From NCBI RefSeq assembly GCF_014905175.1, contig NC_057789.1:14002876-14066875 (forward strand): a DNA stretch of 64,000 nt. Reading direction: 5' to 3'. The stretch comes from Aphidius gifuensis. Lineage: Eukaryota > Arthropoda > Insecta > Hymenoptera > Braconidae. Of the stretch, positions 33,152-45,264 are shown piece after piece; positions within the stretch are counted from its first letter, which is position 1, and each line of letters begins with the position of its first letter. The position numbers were made by a program, and so were the translations under genes. Under the pieces are notes generated by a model. That model was given only the letters and a program-made list of their open reading frames with translations. It had not been told where the DNA came from and did not search any database.

Positions 33152-35510
33152 GTGATAATTACTAGTGACAGTTTCATGGATCCAATGATAAAATTTGTAG
33201 TGATTTATCCAAAAAAATTCTCAATCGAAACAGCTGTATCGAATTCTTGCAAATTCACCTACCACGGCATTTCATGTACCAGAGAGAAAGAACTGTATCA
33301 GCTTGTTAAAGCTTCCTGGATGCAAGAAGAAAAATTCGAGTCACCGGACCCAAGTGATATTGATAAAGACGCCTGTGTGAAACAGTCCAGTTTTAACTAC
33401 TGAAGAAGTGCATAAGGACGTTTTGAAGAACGATTGCATTTCAAAAAACATGTATCTTTCTTTAGCAATTCATATAAATTGGTCATGAGAGAAGGATGTT
33501 AAAAATCCTGATTTCAAGCAGACTTATCATAAGTTCATGTGTGAATATGAATCCCTCAGACACATGATCAAAGAAAGACCTGTTGACAACTATTATACAT
33601 TTTACAATCTGCCACATTGCTGTTTTATCAAAGAGTTAATACATCAAAAAAGGTGAGGGTTGTGTTTAATGGTTCAGAAAAAAAAAATTCAGGTCAATCA
33701 TTAAGTGACAATTTATATGAAGGCCCAAAACTTTTTTATTTTTTAGTGTCTGTTCTAACACAATTTGTTTGTTGATATTGATCTTATATAAAAACATCGA
33801 AATCTAAACTGGCACCCACAAACAGTGAATCTAACAATTCGAGTAAGATTAAAACGAAAGTTTCAACAGCACTACTGTAATTGTCAGCAACAGTGTTGTA
33901 AGTCAAATCGGTAATAGACATTTGTCGAAGCCTGAATGCACAATCTCCGAAAATGCACTTGTGGACATATTTGTCTATTAGGTATTATTGGATCACAGGT
34001 TAAAGACAGGTTATTCATAGAAAATATACTTGCATTTGCTGATGTAGTATTAAGAGCTACATTACCTGCTCAACTGTATACAGACAGATGGTAGTGGGAG
34101 GGTCCAGCATGGTACGTCAAAGATAAAGATGCATGGCCTGTGCCGAAAACATCGAAGATTGACGTGACTTTAGTTGCGGAAAAGCCAGTGGAGTGCAATA
34201 CATGTGCTTTGCTTACAACCAGTCAGTTGTACACAAAGGATTTTTAAACAAATTTTCTTCGTTAGTTCAAGCTGTCACAGCTGCAGCTTGGCTTAGATGT
34301 TCCTATCAGAAGTTTCCAAGAAGACACATCATTGCAGAATGCTGTTGGATAACTCTTGAAAAACGTTGGACTTGGTAAAACTCGACAATTATTAAATGGT
34401 AATATTATTGAAAGGTCTTTTACTCAAACTGATAAAGTTTTTTAAACGAGGATGGTGCATTGCAAGTTGGTGGTAGACTGACGAAATCTCGTATCATATT
34501 GTCAAAAATATCTGTTGATCTGGCCAAAAGAAACACAATTCACTGAGCTGGTACTATATGATTGTCATGTAAATACATTGCATGGCGGAGCTCAACTGTT
34601 GCTTGCAACAATCAGACGACAGCATTGGATTCTTGTTGGCAGAGTATCAGTCGGAAGCTTTATCAATAAAGCGTTACATGTTTAAGGCATCAAGCTGAAT
34701 CTGCACAACAATAATGGGTTGATTACCAGCACCTAGAGGTCTAAAACTAAGACCTTTTCCCATACAAGAGTAGGCTATGCTATCCTATTTAATCTTAAGA
34801 CTTGGCAAGGCAGGTGCAACGAAACTTACAAGGTCTATCGAGTAGTCTTCATCAGTTCACTTTGATTTAGCAACTGATTACAGCACTGAAGCATTTTTAA
34901 CAGCGTTTCGAAGATTTGTTAGTCCTCGTAGAAGATGTCAGAAGCTGGTGCTAATTTTGTTGTTGCAGACTCTGAACTTCAGTGACTATTCAAGGCATCT
35001 TCCGAGGAACCTAAAGACCTGGCCAGACTTTTGGCAAAAGATAGCACAGAGTGATCCTCCAGGATCACCATTTTTTGGTGGTAATATTACGTTAAAAGAG
35101 TCAGGGGAGACCGTAAGCAGATTTATGAACATTTTTTAACGTTTTTGTCACAAGTCGGATGTCTTCTCGAATCCAGATCACTCTGCCCTGGAGTCTATCT
35201 GGAGCTTTAACATTGAGAAACCAATGAATGCTGTTCCTGAGCTATCTACACTTGACATACCGATAATACATTCAGCAAGTGGCGATTGCTAACTTAATTT
35301 CTCAGGAAAGATGAGATGAATAGTCAAAGTATTATTCCCGGAAATATCTATTGAGGACCAAGTGACAAAAAAACTAATCCATGTGTTAAGATGGGTATCA
35401 TGGCATTAGTCATAGATGAGTGATTGCCACTTGGTAAATAGGCATTGGCCATGGTGACTGGGGTGTTTCTAGTCTTAGATGGACTAATCAGATCAGTCAA
35501 TCATGTATGA
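33152..35510 (+). pseudogene. pol: BEL/Pao pol remnant (RT region to integrase C-terminus)
   Basis: Blocks in several frames follow the BEL/Pao order. KELYQLVKASWMQEEKF with an acidic DPSDID stretch precedes RT (33280-33370). YHKFMCEYESLRHM and YNLPHCCFIKE follow (33510-33640), then VVFNGSEK and SDNLYEGPKL (33665-33735). Further on are WEGPAWYVKD and AWPVP (34100), DGALQVGGRLTKS of the integrase entry (34460), and SPFFGG of the integrase core (35070). The tail LVLDGLIRSVNHV is at about 35475. More than ten stops and frame changes, and loss of most of the RT catalytic core, make it inactive. LTRs were not delimited. Confidence 0.82.
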
Positions 35511-36600
35511 TATATATAACTGTATATTATAGCATACAATAATATAAACGTATGATTATGTATAAAACCGGAAGGAAATAAAATGATATATAATTATGCT
35601 AGAAAATATTATGTTTTGAAACCAAAACATGACTACATTTTTCGAAGCCAAGAAATGAGTTGTACGAGCATTTCGATTGTTATCATTATAAAATTATATT
35701 TCAACATGTTACTCGGGCATTGACAAGGGGCTAAAATGACAGATGAACAACTTGGCTCTTGTTCTCATACATGATTACCAGACATACAATTGCATGTAAA
35801 AATACACACGTAGGATTTAGTGAAAAATGAAGCCATATGCAATTATATGTTATTCATTATTAGACAATACAATTATATATAGGGGAAAGCGCGGCAAAAT
35901 GGTACACCTAAAAAAAATATTTTGACTTATATTATTTCCAATTTTTTTTCATTTTTCCGTTACTCTCCGATTAAAAAAGCCGGAAGAAAATTAATGCAAT
36001 AAAAAAAAGACTTTTTAGAAAATTTTTTAGAATATTTTTTTTAAGAACAAGAAAAATTCTTTTATATATATTCTTCTTTGTTCGTAGAGAAGGAAAGTAA
36101 TAAATTGATTTGGAAGTAATTATTCATGAATATAAATAAAAAGAAACAAAAAAATAATAATTTTTGTAATAAATATAACATTTTATTAAATAACGATGAA
36201 TAAATTTATGATTAATAATTTTTTTTTTAATTTTTTAAAAATTATTTATCCTCTCTTTATTTGTTATTGAAAACAGCTATTGAAAAATACTATTGTCATA
36301 CATCGATTCATACTTTTGTTGAATGGCTACTTTAGTGACTTCGTTTTTTTTCTGAAAACGATGAAGTAGATCAAGATAAAGAGTTTCTTATTGAGAAAAT
36401 TTATTTTACTTATTTTTTTTTTGGAGATACAGGCAATAAAGCATAATGTGTTCACTTTGGTGACACTGGGCAATAAGTGGTTTGGCTACTTTGATATACA
36501 TACTTATGTCACAAAAGAAGCAACATGTTATATTAAAGAGAGTTTATATGAATAAATATATTAGTCGTCTATATTAATCATCTATATGAATTCATGAACT
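35511..36600. other. AT-rich, no gene; possible BEL 3' sequence
   Basis: Sequence after the integrase tail has TATATATAACTGTATATTATAG and ends of uncertain origin. From 35900 onward only A/T-rich repeats occur. No frame or terminal repeat was recognised. Confidence 0.5.
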
Positions 36601-36609
36601 AAAAAAAAA

Positions 36610-37200
36610 ACTTAACGATAACAAACTGTCCGAGGAACTGGAAGCTTTTGAAAAAGTGAGATTTAAAAAAGGCATATTGAATATGACGAAAAATCTTTAA
36701 TACTAGTCAATGAGTGTTTTGTATTCTTTGTTTTTGTGGTAAGTTCTTCAAAGTAACGTACGAATTTCTGAAACGTCAAATTTCCATAGTTTCAGATATT
36801 TTTTCTCAATTATTGCTCGGGTTAGAGTCCACAAATGTTGAGACTAATTGTTCAGAATAAATCTCAATAGCTTCAAAGTTTTACACCTGATTTCTGTTTT
36901 TTCACTGTCACCAATCTATACACCTAATAAAATTTTTGAGTTTCGTTTATTTAAACCGAAGAAGAGAAACTTCCCGATAACTAACTGTTCAAGAAACTAA
37001 AAGCTTTTAGACCAGTTATGTTCGAATAGGGCGTATCGAATATGACAGAATATCTTTAATTTTAGTCAGTGAATGTCGTGTATTCTTTGTTTTTGTAGTG
37101 AGTTCTTCAGAGTAACGTACGAATTTCTAAATCGTCAGATTTCTAAAGTTTTTAACTTTTTTTTCAATTTCTACTCGGGAAAGGTCGGGTCAAGAATTGA
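36610..37200 (+). repeat. Direct duplication, about 355-bp spacing
   Basis: CGATAACAAACTGTC, GGAACTGGAAGCTTTTG, TATTCTTTGTTTTTGTGG, GTTCTTCAAAGTAACGTACG and AATTATTGCTCGG (36615-36822) recur with about 80 percent similarity at 36975-37180. The two copies are diverged and non-coding. Confidence 0.75.
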
Positions 37201-37609
37201 TAATACTAACGTTTTCGAACGAATTTTGTTAGTTTTAACGCCAATTCAAGTTATTTTAGTTTTTTATATTGTTACCAATTATTTAATTTTAAGTTCGAAG
37301 ATACCTGTGAACAAAATTTTTTAAAGGAACTGGCGATTTTCCGGACTTTATGATGTCTCTGTTTCTCTCATTATGAAAATCATTGTTACCATTTAAGAAG
37401 CACATTAGTAATTGAACGTTACCAAATTAGCCGAATGATAGGTACTGATCAGTTCCGTAACTGTCATCAAACAGTACAATCGGCCATGAAGCGTACAGTT
37501 TCGTGACTTTCTTCGTTAACAGCAGTGAATTCAAAGACATGATGTCTATATAGTATCTTTCGATATACATCACTTCTTAATAATGTTTCCAACCAATCCA
37601 ATAAAGTTT

Positions 37610-37830
37610 TACGGAGGCTAGGAGCTATAGACTCAGCCGTAGTAGTGAATTAATTCTAAAAAAAAAAAAAAATCGCTCATAACTCACGAAATAAGTGGCA
37701 TAGAGATTTCGTACTAGGCTCAAAAGAGGCGCATCGAAAAACTCTATCGCCCGCATAATAGGTTTTTACTTTTATCGATAATAGTTTTTGAGAAAAAAAA
37801 AATAATAAAAAAAAATACGTTTCTTTTTTT
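37610..37830 (+). repeat. ATCGCCC repeat family, partial copy
   Basis: Carries ACGGAGGCTAGG, CATAACTCACGAAATAAG, TTCGTACTAGGCTCAAAAG and CTCTATCGCCC, the same phrases as the larger array at 38640-39650. Confidence 0.65.
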
Positions 37831-38037
37831 TCACGGGTAGAAAGTTACTAATTTCATTCTGATTTACCTTGATACAACGTTTTGATTGCAATAGCATAAA
37901 ATAAATGAAAAAGAGTGGTATAAAAAATCACTCATATCTCCCAGGTGCAACAATCCTCAAATAATCTTTATCAAATAACACAAAAAACAAACGCGGGTAG
38001 TAGAAAAATTAAGCAATTGAGAGTATGGAATAGTTAC

Positions 38038-38162
38038 CTCGGTTTTTTGAATTCGCTCGGATTCAAGTATATCCTCTAACTTCTTATATTCTTCTCTCAG
38101 AAACCATATTTCACGTTTAAGTTGTCTGTTTTCTCTTCGGAGTTTTTTGATATCATTCTGAC
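38038..38162 (-). CDS. Internal coiled-coil exon of a host gene
   Basis: On the minus strand TTGTTTTTTGTTCTAG is a strong 3' splice site, and the exon ends ACCGAG before GTAACT. The 125-nt exon with one carried nucleotide encodes 42 residues rich in charged heptads (QNDIKKLRRENRQLKREIW, then EEYKKLEDILESE), a clear coiled coil. Its phase exactly accepts the donor of the exon at 53050-53243, which leaves one G. The exon ends in phase 0. It is embedded in repeats on both sides, as expected for an exon in transposon-filled introns. I do not recognise the protein. Confidence 0.7.
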
Positions 38163-38639
38163 CTAGAACAAAAAACAATTATAATACACTTGAGAATGTG
38201 TTATTCTCCGAATTTAGATTGTAACATAGTTTGGTGTCGTTGAATCTCAGATTTATTAAATTCCATGCTGTCCTTTTTCAAAACTGTTGACAATAACAAT
38301 ATTTATAAAAGGAAAACCTGCGCACCTGTCCAGTTTACAGTGCTGCTTTTACTGAGCTAACAAAATAATCGATTAAACAGTTTGTTCTGATTATATAGCC
38401 ATAGTATGTGAGACCCAGAGTTGTTGGATGTTTGGGATGTCAAAGTGCCACTGTCGTGGTACTGTGGGGCCAAAGGAAGGCAATTTTTTATTTCATGAGA
38501 CAATAAAAGCGCCAAATTTCAAAAAACTTTTATAAATGAAGTAACGTTTTTATTTTTTATTCATTTATTTATTACTGTTTGTAACATGAAATAAAGTAAC
38601 ATTCCTTATTTTTAATTTTCATTCAATTTTTTTTTACGG

Positions 38640-39650
38640 AGGCTCAGCGGCAGTATTGGATTTATCCCCCAAAAAAAAAAAAAGTTTATAACTTTTAAAC
38701 TAATTGTCGTAACGACTTCGGATTTGGCTTAAAAGACGCGAATTTAGAAATTTTATCGCCCCTCTTAAAAAAAAACATTACCTATTCGGCCATTTTTTTT
38801 TTTTTTTCACGAAAAATACTATTCGTACGGAAAAATTTCATTTGAAAAAGTTATAGAATTTTGAAAAACGATTATTTTAAGTCTAATATGAAACCTCTGC
38901 GACTACTCCATTTTGAGTTATAGCTTCTGCCGTTTTCATTTTTTAGGCAAACAATAACTTGTGATGAAATAGTGTTAGAGACTTCATATTAGGCTTAAAA
39001 CATGCGTACTCGGAAAATCTATCGCCTCTCCGAGAAAATTTTAATCTATGAATCACATTTTTCATAAAAAATTTTAAAAAATCGATTTTTTTTTTTTTTA
39101 ATTTAGTCTTTTTTTTTTTTTTAAAAATTGACTGAACACATAATGATCTTTATCATGAGGGGCGATGGAGTTTCAGAAGACGCGTCGTTTGAGCCTAATA
39201 CGAAGTTTCTACTACAATTTTATCAAAAGTTATTGCTTTCCTAGTTTTCGAGTAATTTCTGAAAAACGCTCTAACTTTCGACAAAATCGTCCTAGATACT
39301 TTGTATAAGACTTAAAAAGCATGTGTGGTAAAATCCTACAACTTTTACTCAAAACTTTTTTCAAAAAAAATTATAGTTTTTATAAAATTGTAAAAAATAG
39401 AATTTTTGAAATATTTTCGTAATTTTTTTTTCAAAAATAAAAAAAAATTGACCATTGGAATTAGGATAAACCCCTTGAGGGGCGATAGAGTTTTGTAAAC
39501 CACGTTTTTTGAGCCTAATTTAGAGTCATTCCGTTGATCCTAACAAAAGTTATAGATTGCCTTAACTCTACGTAATTTGAGCGAAAAAAAAACAAAAAAA
39601 ATTGATTCTGAGAAAATTTAAAAAAAATGTACTACCATGTATTGTTATTC
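38640..39650 (+). repeat. Array of 180-190-bp units with CTATCGCCCCTC
   Basis: Starts AGGCTCAGCGGCAGTATTGG. The phrases AACTTTTxxxTAATTGTCG, GACTTCGTATTAGGCTTAAAA, GACGCG and CTATCGCCCCTC recur about five times at 38690, 38930, 39200, 39290 and 39520 in diverged form, some in inverted sense (GAGGGGCGATGGAG). A smaller version ends near GGCCCTAGCCGGAGTATTG at 39685. An inverted copy lies at 14240-14610. No coding potential was seen. It may be the body of a non-autonomous element. Confidence 0.75.
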
Positions 39651-39861
39651 TCAAAAATCATTTAATAGATAAAATTTAACACGGCCCTAGCCGGAGTATT
39701 GATAATTTTTAATTTTCAACGGTAACGCGGGCCACACGCCCCAACAAACGTTACCAGATCTTTTATTTTTTATCTTTTTGATTTTTATTTTATTTTAACT
39801 TTCTAACTTTGTTTTATTCATTCATTTATTTATTTTTAATATTCAGTTTTCTTTCATATAT

Positions 39862-40280
39862 TGTAACGAAATTCAGTATTTTGTTGGTTCTCGAAAATAG
39901 AGCTATAATAAATAGCTACAATAGCTATAATAATTTATTTATTGTCGCTTGAATTATTGATAACTCATGATAGTTAGTTGTTAATGATTTAAAAGGAGTC
40001 TGCTGTGTCTGTAGTCGCAAATGGTTCGTATATATTCGAAGTCCAGTGGCGGTTCTCGATATTTTAAACCTCATCATGGTAAAAGGCTCCTCCATCCGTC
40101 GTAAAACACGAACTCTTCGAAGGCTGCGAGCCGGATCGTAAACCGATTTGTTATGCGGGCTAGTGAAGAGTGCTGCGCATGTCCTTGGCGATAGGTGGAA
40201 GAGCGCGCGAATGGCCAGAGGAAAGGTAGATCGGAAGGGACAGGGGAATAAGACTGTGTCGGTGAAACAGAGATAGTGAA
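39862..40280 (+). mobile_element. LTR-like segment (same family as 1-103), right end unclear
   Basis: TGTAACGAAATTCAGTATTT begins here and matches the minus strand of 1-103. The following 400 bp include GC-richer sequence (CGCGCGAATGGCCAGAGG) unlike its flanks. Two GACGTGGGATTTCTGAAG-like phrases occur at about 40375 and 40450, but no TG...CA unit with target duplication could be closed. Confidence 0.4.
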
Positions 40281-40740
40281 AAAATTAAATATGACATTTT
40301 AACGTGAGAATTCTTAATTCTCATATGTTGGTAATACAGAGTTGTTCATGATAATTCGAATATGTAATTTCAACGTAGGATTTCTAATTTCTCATAGGTC
40401 GGTAATACAAACTTGACCGGAAAAAATTAAATTCTATCATTTTGACGTGGGATTTCTGAAGTCTCGTGTCACATGTCTCATGTCTTAAATTTTATGTTTT
40501 CCTCGTGAAAATGAGTCAGCAATTGTAAATCTTGACGATGAAGATGGCGCTGGTACACGCATCAATAATTTGATTTATTTCGATAGCTTCGGTGATTTGA
40601 AGTATCCACAATAGCCGATTAATTATATCAGTGTAGGTAGCATTGAATATAGATATAAAAAATATCAAAATTATGATACACTGCTTGCGGTCATCTATGT
40701 CTCAAATTTCTGACTGGTAAGAGACTATATCATCATTAGT

Positions 40741-41467
40741 CATGGATGATCCATTTACGTTGACATTGTCAGGCAGGTCAGCGACTATTGAAACACAATA
40801 CTTTTTGCCGATTGAGTTGTCAGCAAATTAAAATTATGTTCGTCAGCTTGTCGAGTTTACATCATTTAATACTATACCAAATATTGATATTGGTAATAAT
40901 AAAGTCTACATTAAAGGATGTAAAGTGATTACGATTCCAACAGGAAGTTATGGAATTGAGGACATTGAAAGTTATATCCAAAAAGCATTAATTCATAGTA
41001 CTGATACTATTATTACATAGAATACTACTTTAGTATTCAACCAAATAACAATGAGTTACATAGTGAAATAAAATGTAACAGACGTATTCATTTTACACCA
41101 GAAGACTCTATTGGAAGATTGTAAACGAATTCTCGAAGCTGATACTCTAAATAAATCTGACTTGCCTATTGCCATATTAATGATCAATGCACTCCAAATT
41201 CAGTGTAACATAGCAACCGGTACATATATGAATCAGCACAAAGTTCACACGATAAATGAATTTTCCCCAGTTGTACCTCCTGGATATAAGATGGTTGAAG
41301 TACCATGTCATGGCATTTATCTTTCAGTCGCAGTGCGAGCAATACATCAATTACAATTGAAAATTGTCGACCAAGATGGTGAAATTGTAAATTTTCGTGG
41401 AGAAACTATTCCAATTACACTACACGATGAAAGTGTTAAGATTACCATCACTTATCAAAAACGATAG
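40741..41467 (+). pseudogene. Penton-like/minor capsid candidate, lineage B Maverick-like element, copy 1
   Basis: The reading frame starts near MDDPFTLTLSG at 40742 and contains IPTGSYGIEDIESYIQ (about 40930-40985). After two or three stops it is intact from 41111 to 41467 (INALQIQCNIATGTYMN, VHTINEFSPVVPPGYKMVEVP, KIVDQDGEIVNFRGETI). The gene at 63524-64000 is a clear homologue: PPGYK and VDQDGD with VDFRGETI align without gaps. The beta-rich, cysteine-poor sequence and its constant position before the major-capsid candidate suggest a second capsid protein. The family is abundant in insect and cnidarian genomes, and the name penton-like is my inference. Confidence 0.65.
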
Positions 41468-41948
41468 ATAGAGCCTTGAAATTTTTTGTGCAGATTGATG
41501 AAATAATAATACATACGCTCAAATTTTTTGATAATTTTCTTGTAGCTAATTACTTAGTAATTAATTACTAAAGTAGGCTACTTTTTTGAAGGTTATACAT
41601 AGGTTTTTATGGGCAGATAGCTTTTTCAAAAACTACAGATAGATAGAGGAAATAATAAGGAAACTTTTGATATAAAAATTAATAGGGCTTTGAGACCTTT
41701 TTATTTTACAATAAATAAAAATAAATTTTTGTCTTTGTTTAAATACTCAAGTGGAAGTGAGATTTTCTCTTTCTTTTTTATCTTGTTTGCACTCATAGAA
41801 ATATTATGTTTCTAAATTCCATACGCAAGAGGTCTCTAGATATGCGCGGGTAACACCTTAATTAGGAAAAAAAATATGGGCATCATATTTAAAAAAAAAT
41901 TAATAAATAAATAAAGATAATAATAAAATAATTTGGCAAAGAGACATT

Positions 41949-42061
41949 ATGTCAAAAAAAAAATCAGTCAAAAGCGAGGAAGCAAAGCGATAACACATCA
42001 AAGTATTCAGTATCTCAAGAGTCTCGGTCTCAAACCACGTCAACAACATCAAAAGAATTAA
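41949..42061 (+). pseudogene. Tiny basic FLKSLGL-type protein, copy 1 (frameshifted)
   Basis: ATG at 41949 leads into MSKKKS across an A-run. In the adjacent frame the conserved part reads SKAITHQSIQYLKSLGLKP and ends at 42061. The tiny gene at 63345-63524 has LTPQSVQFLKSLGL at the same relative place between the two capsid candidates. The motif T-x-Q-S-[VI]-Q-[FY]-L-K-S-L-G-L is too specific to be chance. The basic content could suit DNA or core binding in a virion (inference). A one-base indel in the A-run is the likely break. Confidence 0.6.
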
Positions 42062-42166
42062 AAGTATCGATTTGTTGTTTTTTTTGTATTATATCATGAA
42101 TGAAATTTTGAATATACACAATACAATCGTTTTCGATAAATCGATTGCCCATTGTGAGTTACATAC

Positions 42167-44262
42167 TGTTACGTCTTGGTATTAAAATAATTTATAATCA
42201 ATAAATAAAATAATAATTTAATAGATTTAACACATGGAGATACCGAGTCAGCAAATAACATCTTTTTTTTTTTTATTTTCTGAAATTATTTTTATGCATT
42301 TTAATCAAAATCATCATTTTACTTGTTTCTCACAATATCATAAATTTTTATTTAAAATCATTTTATAAACACATTTCAAAGTCATCTTTGCAACTCGAGA
42401 CTTTACATCCGTCAAAATTATTAAATTATTATTAACAAAATGTTCAAGCAAATTATTAAATGCTGACTACCATGGGAACCCTTAAATCTGATTGGTTCAA
42501 CTATGGTACCACTTTTTGTCATCCCTACCTTAGTTATAATTTTAGGGGAATTTTTAATTAATAATTTTTAAGGAGCTTCACTCTCGTGATAACTTTTATT
42601 CGGCCAACATCTAATTAAATTTAAAATCATTCTGTTCCGGGTCGAACCACATGTCTGTCGGTCCCAGACTGACCAGATTTTTATTCTTTTTATTTTTTAA
42701 ACAAAATACAATAAGTTGATAAGTTTTAAACATTACTCTGTTTTTTATGGCTAGATCACGAGATCATACAATTTCAAATAACATATGACTAACAATTTTG
42801 GTTTATATTTTTTCTAAAATATTTTAAACAACGATTTAATTTATGTACTTTTAATAGCTTTTTACAAACTCGAATAGTTCCACACATGGTCAACTCATGC
42901 ATAGATTTTGAGTAAAAATCACGTAACAAATAAAACCATAAACTCAAGTTTCTCTTTGGTACTATTATAACATATTTTTTAAACATTATTTGTCAAGAAT
43001 TAGAGAAAATCTCACATCTGTCAAACAACTGCACTAACGTATTTTCGATACACAGAATGATCGTAAAATCGACAATAAAAAAGTAAATTTATAACTTTTT
43101 AAAATAAACTAAATTCATGAAAACGTCTTGGACTTTCCGGTCGTAAAATCTATATTTTTTGTTTACACATGGTATTTTTTATGTCACCCTTTGGACCACA
43201 CAAGGCCCAATTTTATATCTAAAAATCCCACCACCTACACCTAGTTTTTTACCCTCTCTTGAACTAATTTTTGACAAATTAAAACTAATTTTTTAACTAA
43301 GTACACACCCATTTTTTGGACTTAACAATTTTCAACAAACTGAGAAATCAGTTGCTCTTCAACACTCGTTTACGTTACATCTCTAATTAATATTGATTCG
43401 CGTACAACGGGATTTCTTTATACTTACAATATAAAATAGTAGTGTCTGTCAACACTTTTGAGAGTCAACTCAATACACAATATACAATACAATTAATTAT
43501 AATTTTAGTGAAATAATAAAGTGAATATATTAATAGAATTTAAGCCACAGTGTTTGGATTTATTTAACGTGTTATTCCTATTATTTCAATTTACAACCTA
43601 TCCTCCACATCCTTTGATAGCCCTGTATCAAACATAAGGCCTTACAACCCTTGTGAAATTATCGTGGTATATTTGGATACGTGGTGCGATACACATTCTA
43701 ATTGAATTAAATACTAAATAAAATTTCATAAATTTATAATAAAAATTATTGATCATTTTAATTGATAAAAATATAAATAAAATAAATTCAATTCTTTCAA
43801 AGAAATTTATAACAAATAAATAATATTATCAGTGCATCAAAACTTAATTAAATAACTGTGACAAATTATTATTCCGACAAATTTTACCCTTCCTAAATCC
43901 TAACATTGACTGTGAATTTCTCCAGGGTGTTGTTTTTCTGTGCTACGAGTTGTGTTACCTATTGGATTATTCTAAATTATCAACATCATCAGGCGACCAT
44001 CCGGATTGACACGCTGTCTATACTTTAATTTTGGATAAACCACAACAACAAGGTAGAATCTACAAAAATTACACATTCCTTCCTAACCCGTTACCCTGTA
44101 GGGAATAACAAAACAAGAGGATTATAAAAACTACGTTAAATATCAGGCTCATTAATTTGTATTATTGCTAAATTATTATATTATTATTTTTGTTGTTTGA
44201 CATTCTTTCTTTTTTTTTGTTATTTCATAAATAATACAAATTAATTAGCCTGGTACATAACA
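42167..44262 (+). mobile_element. Solo LTR, family 1, ATAC target duplication, itself interrupted
   Basis: Starts TGTTACGTCTTGGTATT and ends CCTGGTACATAACA. It is flanked by ATAC at 42163-42166 and 44263-44266. Its left part (to 42632) and right part (from 43699) align with the reverse complement of 4662-5623. The middle 1061 bp is a second LTR. Without that insertion and its 5-bp duplication the unit is about 1030 bp. It separates the tiny FLKSLGL gene from the major-capsid candidate of the lineage B element. Confidence 0.88.
42633..43693 (+). mobile_element. Nested solo LTR, family 2, 1061 bp, CATTC target duplication
   Basis: Starts TGTTCCGGGTCGAACC and ends GTGGTGCGATACA. It is flanked by CATTC at 42628-42632 and 43694-43698. 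The family 1 copy at 4662-5623 lacks it, so its ends are confirmed by an empty site. AATAAAG near 43515 and TTGGATTTATTTAACG resemble a polyadenylation and R/U5 region. A segment at 42690-42800 (GTTTTTTATGGCTAGATCACG, ACATATGACTAACAA) is the source or a cousin of the satellite at 57105-58315. Confidence 0.88.
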
Positions 44263-44279
44263 ATACTCATCAGCCTTCT

Positions 44280-45076
44280 CGCTCTTCAACATTTAATAAC
44301 AACGATGAAACCCGGATTCGGAATTCAACATCAAGATTTATGTGTACTACCAAGTAAAAGTTCACTACATATTACTGGACAATTTCTTACACGTGAAAGA
44401 AAACTTGTGCCAAAAACGACTTCACTAGTATGAATGGAGGACAACCACCAGAAGAAAAAAGCGGTGAAAAAATACAAATTAAACTCCAAAAGGTTAAATG
44501 GATTGTTTCATATATCAAAGTGTCTGATAAGCAGAACATTCAACTTTTAAATTACGATGCCCAGGATCTATCCATAGCAATCACTTCTCGTACATGAGAA
44601 TTGTACTAGTATCAACTATTACCTGCAACAACAAAGAAAAATTGAAGTGTGAAAACATCAACACAATTGGAAAAACCGAGATACATAATTTTAGGCTTCT
44701 GAACAAGACGAAAAAACTTAAGCCATCATATCCTTATGGAGATTTGAATATTGGTTTTGCTTATAATTAATTCTTATTATTATATGCTATGTTTGCATAT
44801 TTTCAAGCTTCTTATTATTACACAAAAACAACACAACTATTATTAACAAGACAAAAATTTTTGAAAGAAGCTCCACTTATTGTCAAAGATTGTTCAAAGC
44901 AAAATGAATTTTAAAAATCTGGACCAGTAGATATCCGACTTGAATTTGAATCAACAACACGATTTCCATCCTAAACATCAGCTCATTGTTTGATTTTACA
45001 TGATCAAATTGTTGAATACAATCAAATTAGTAGTTCAGTAGGCAATCAAATCAATGATTTAATTAAGATATGAAGG
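44280..45076 (+). pseudogene. Major-capsid candidate, lineage B, copy 1 (heavily decayed)
   Basis: Fragments match the better copy at 62078-63310 in order: LPSKSSLHITGQFLT (44350-44395), WIVSYIKVSDKQNIQLL (44500-44550), VKTSTQLEKPRYIILGF (about 44650-44700), then PYGDLNIGF (about 44735), APLIVKDCSKQNEF (about 44870-44910) and VDIRLEFES (about 44930). At least ten stops or frame changes. It lies directly right of the nested LTR pair, which split it from the penton-like and tiny genes at 40741-42061. Confidence 0.65.
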
Positions 45077-45264
45077 GATGTCAGTAAGTCAAAGAGTAAG
45101 GGAGTACTAGTTAAAAGATTAATCATGAAGAATCAAAAGGAAAAACGTTAAAATTTTTATGAGAAATGTCAGGGAACAAACTAATCAAATAGAGGACAAG
45201 ATGCTTATATGATTAAACGGGAACTAATTACTTTCGCTCAAAAAGCATGACAGTCTAGTATTAA

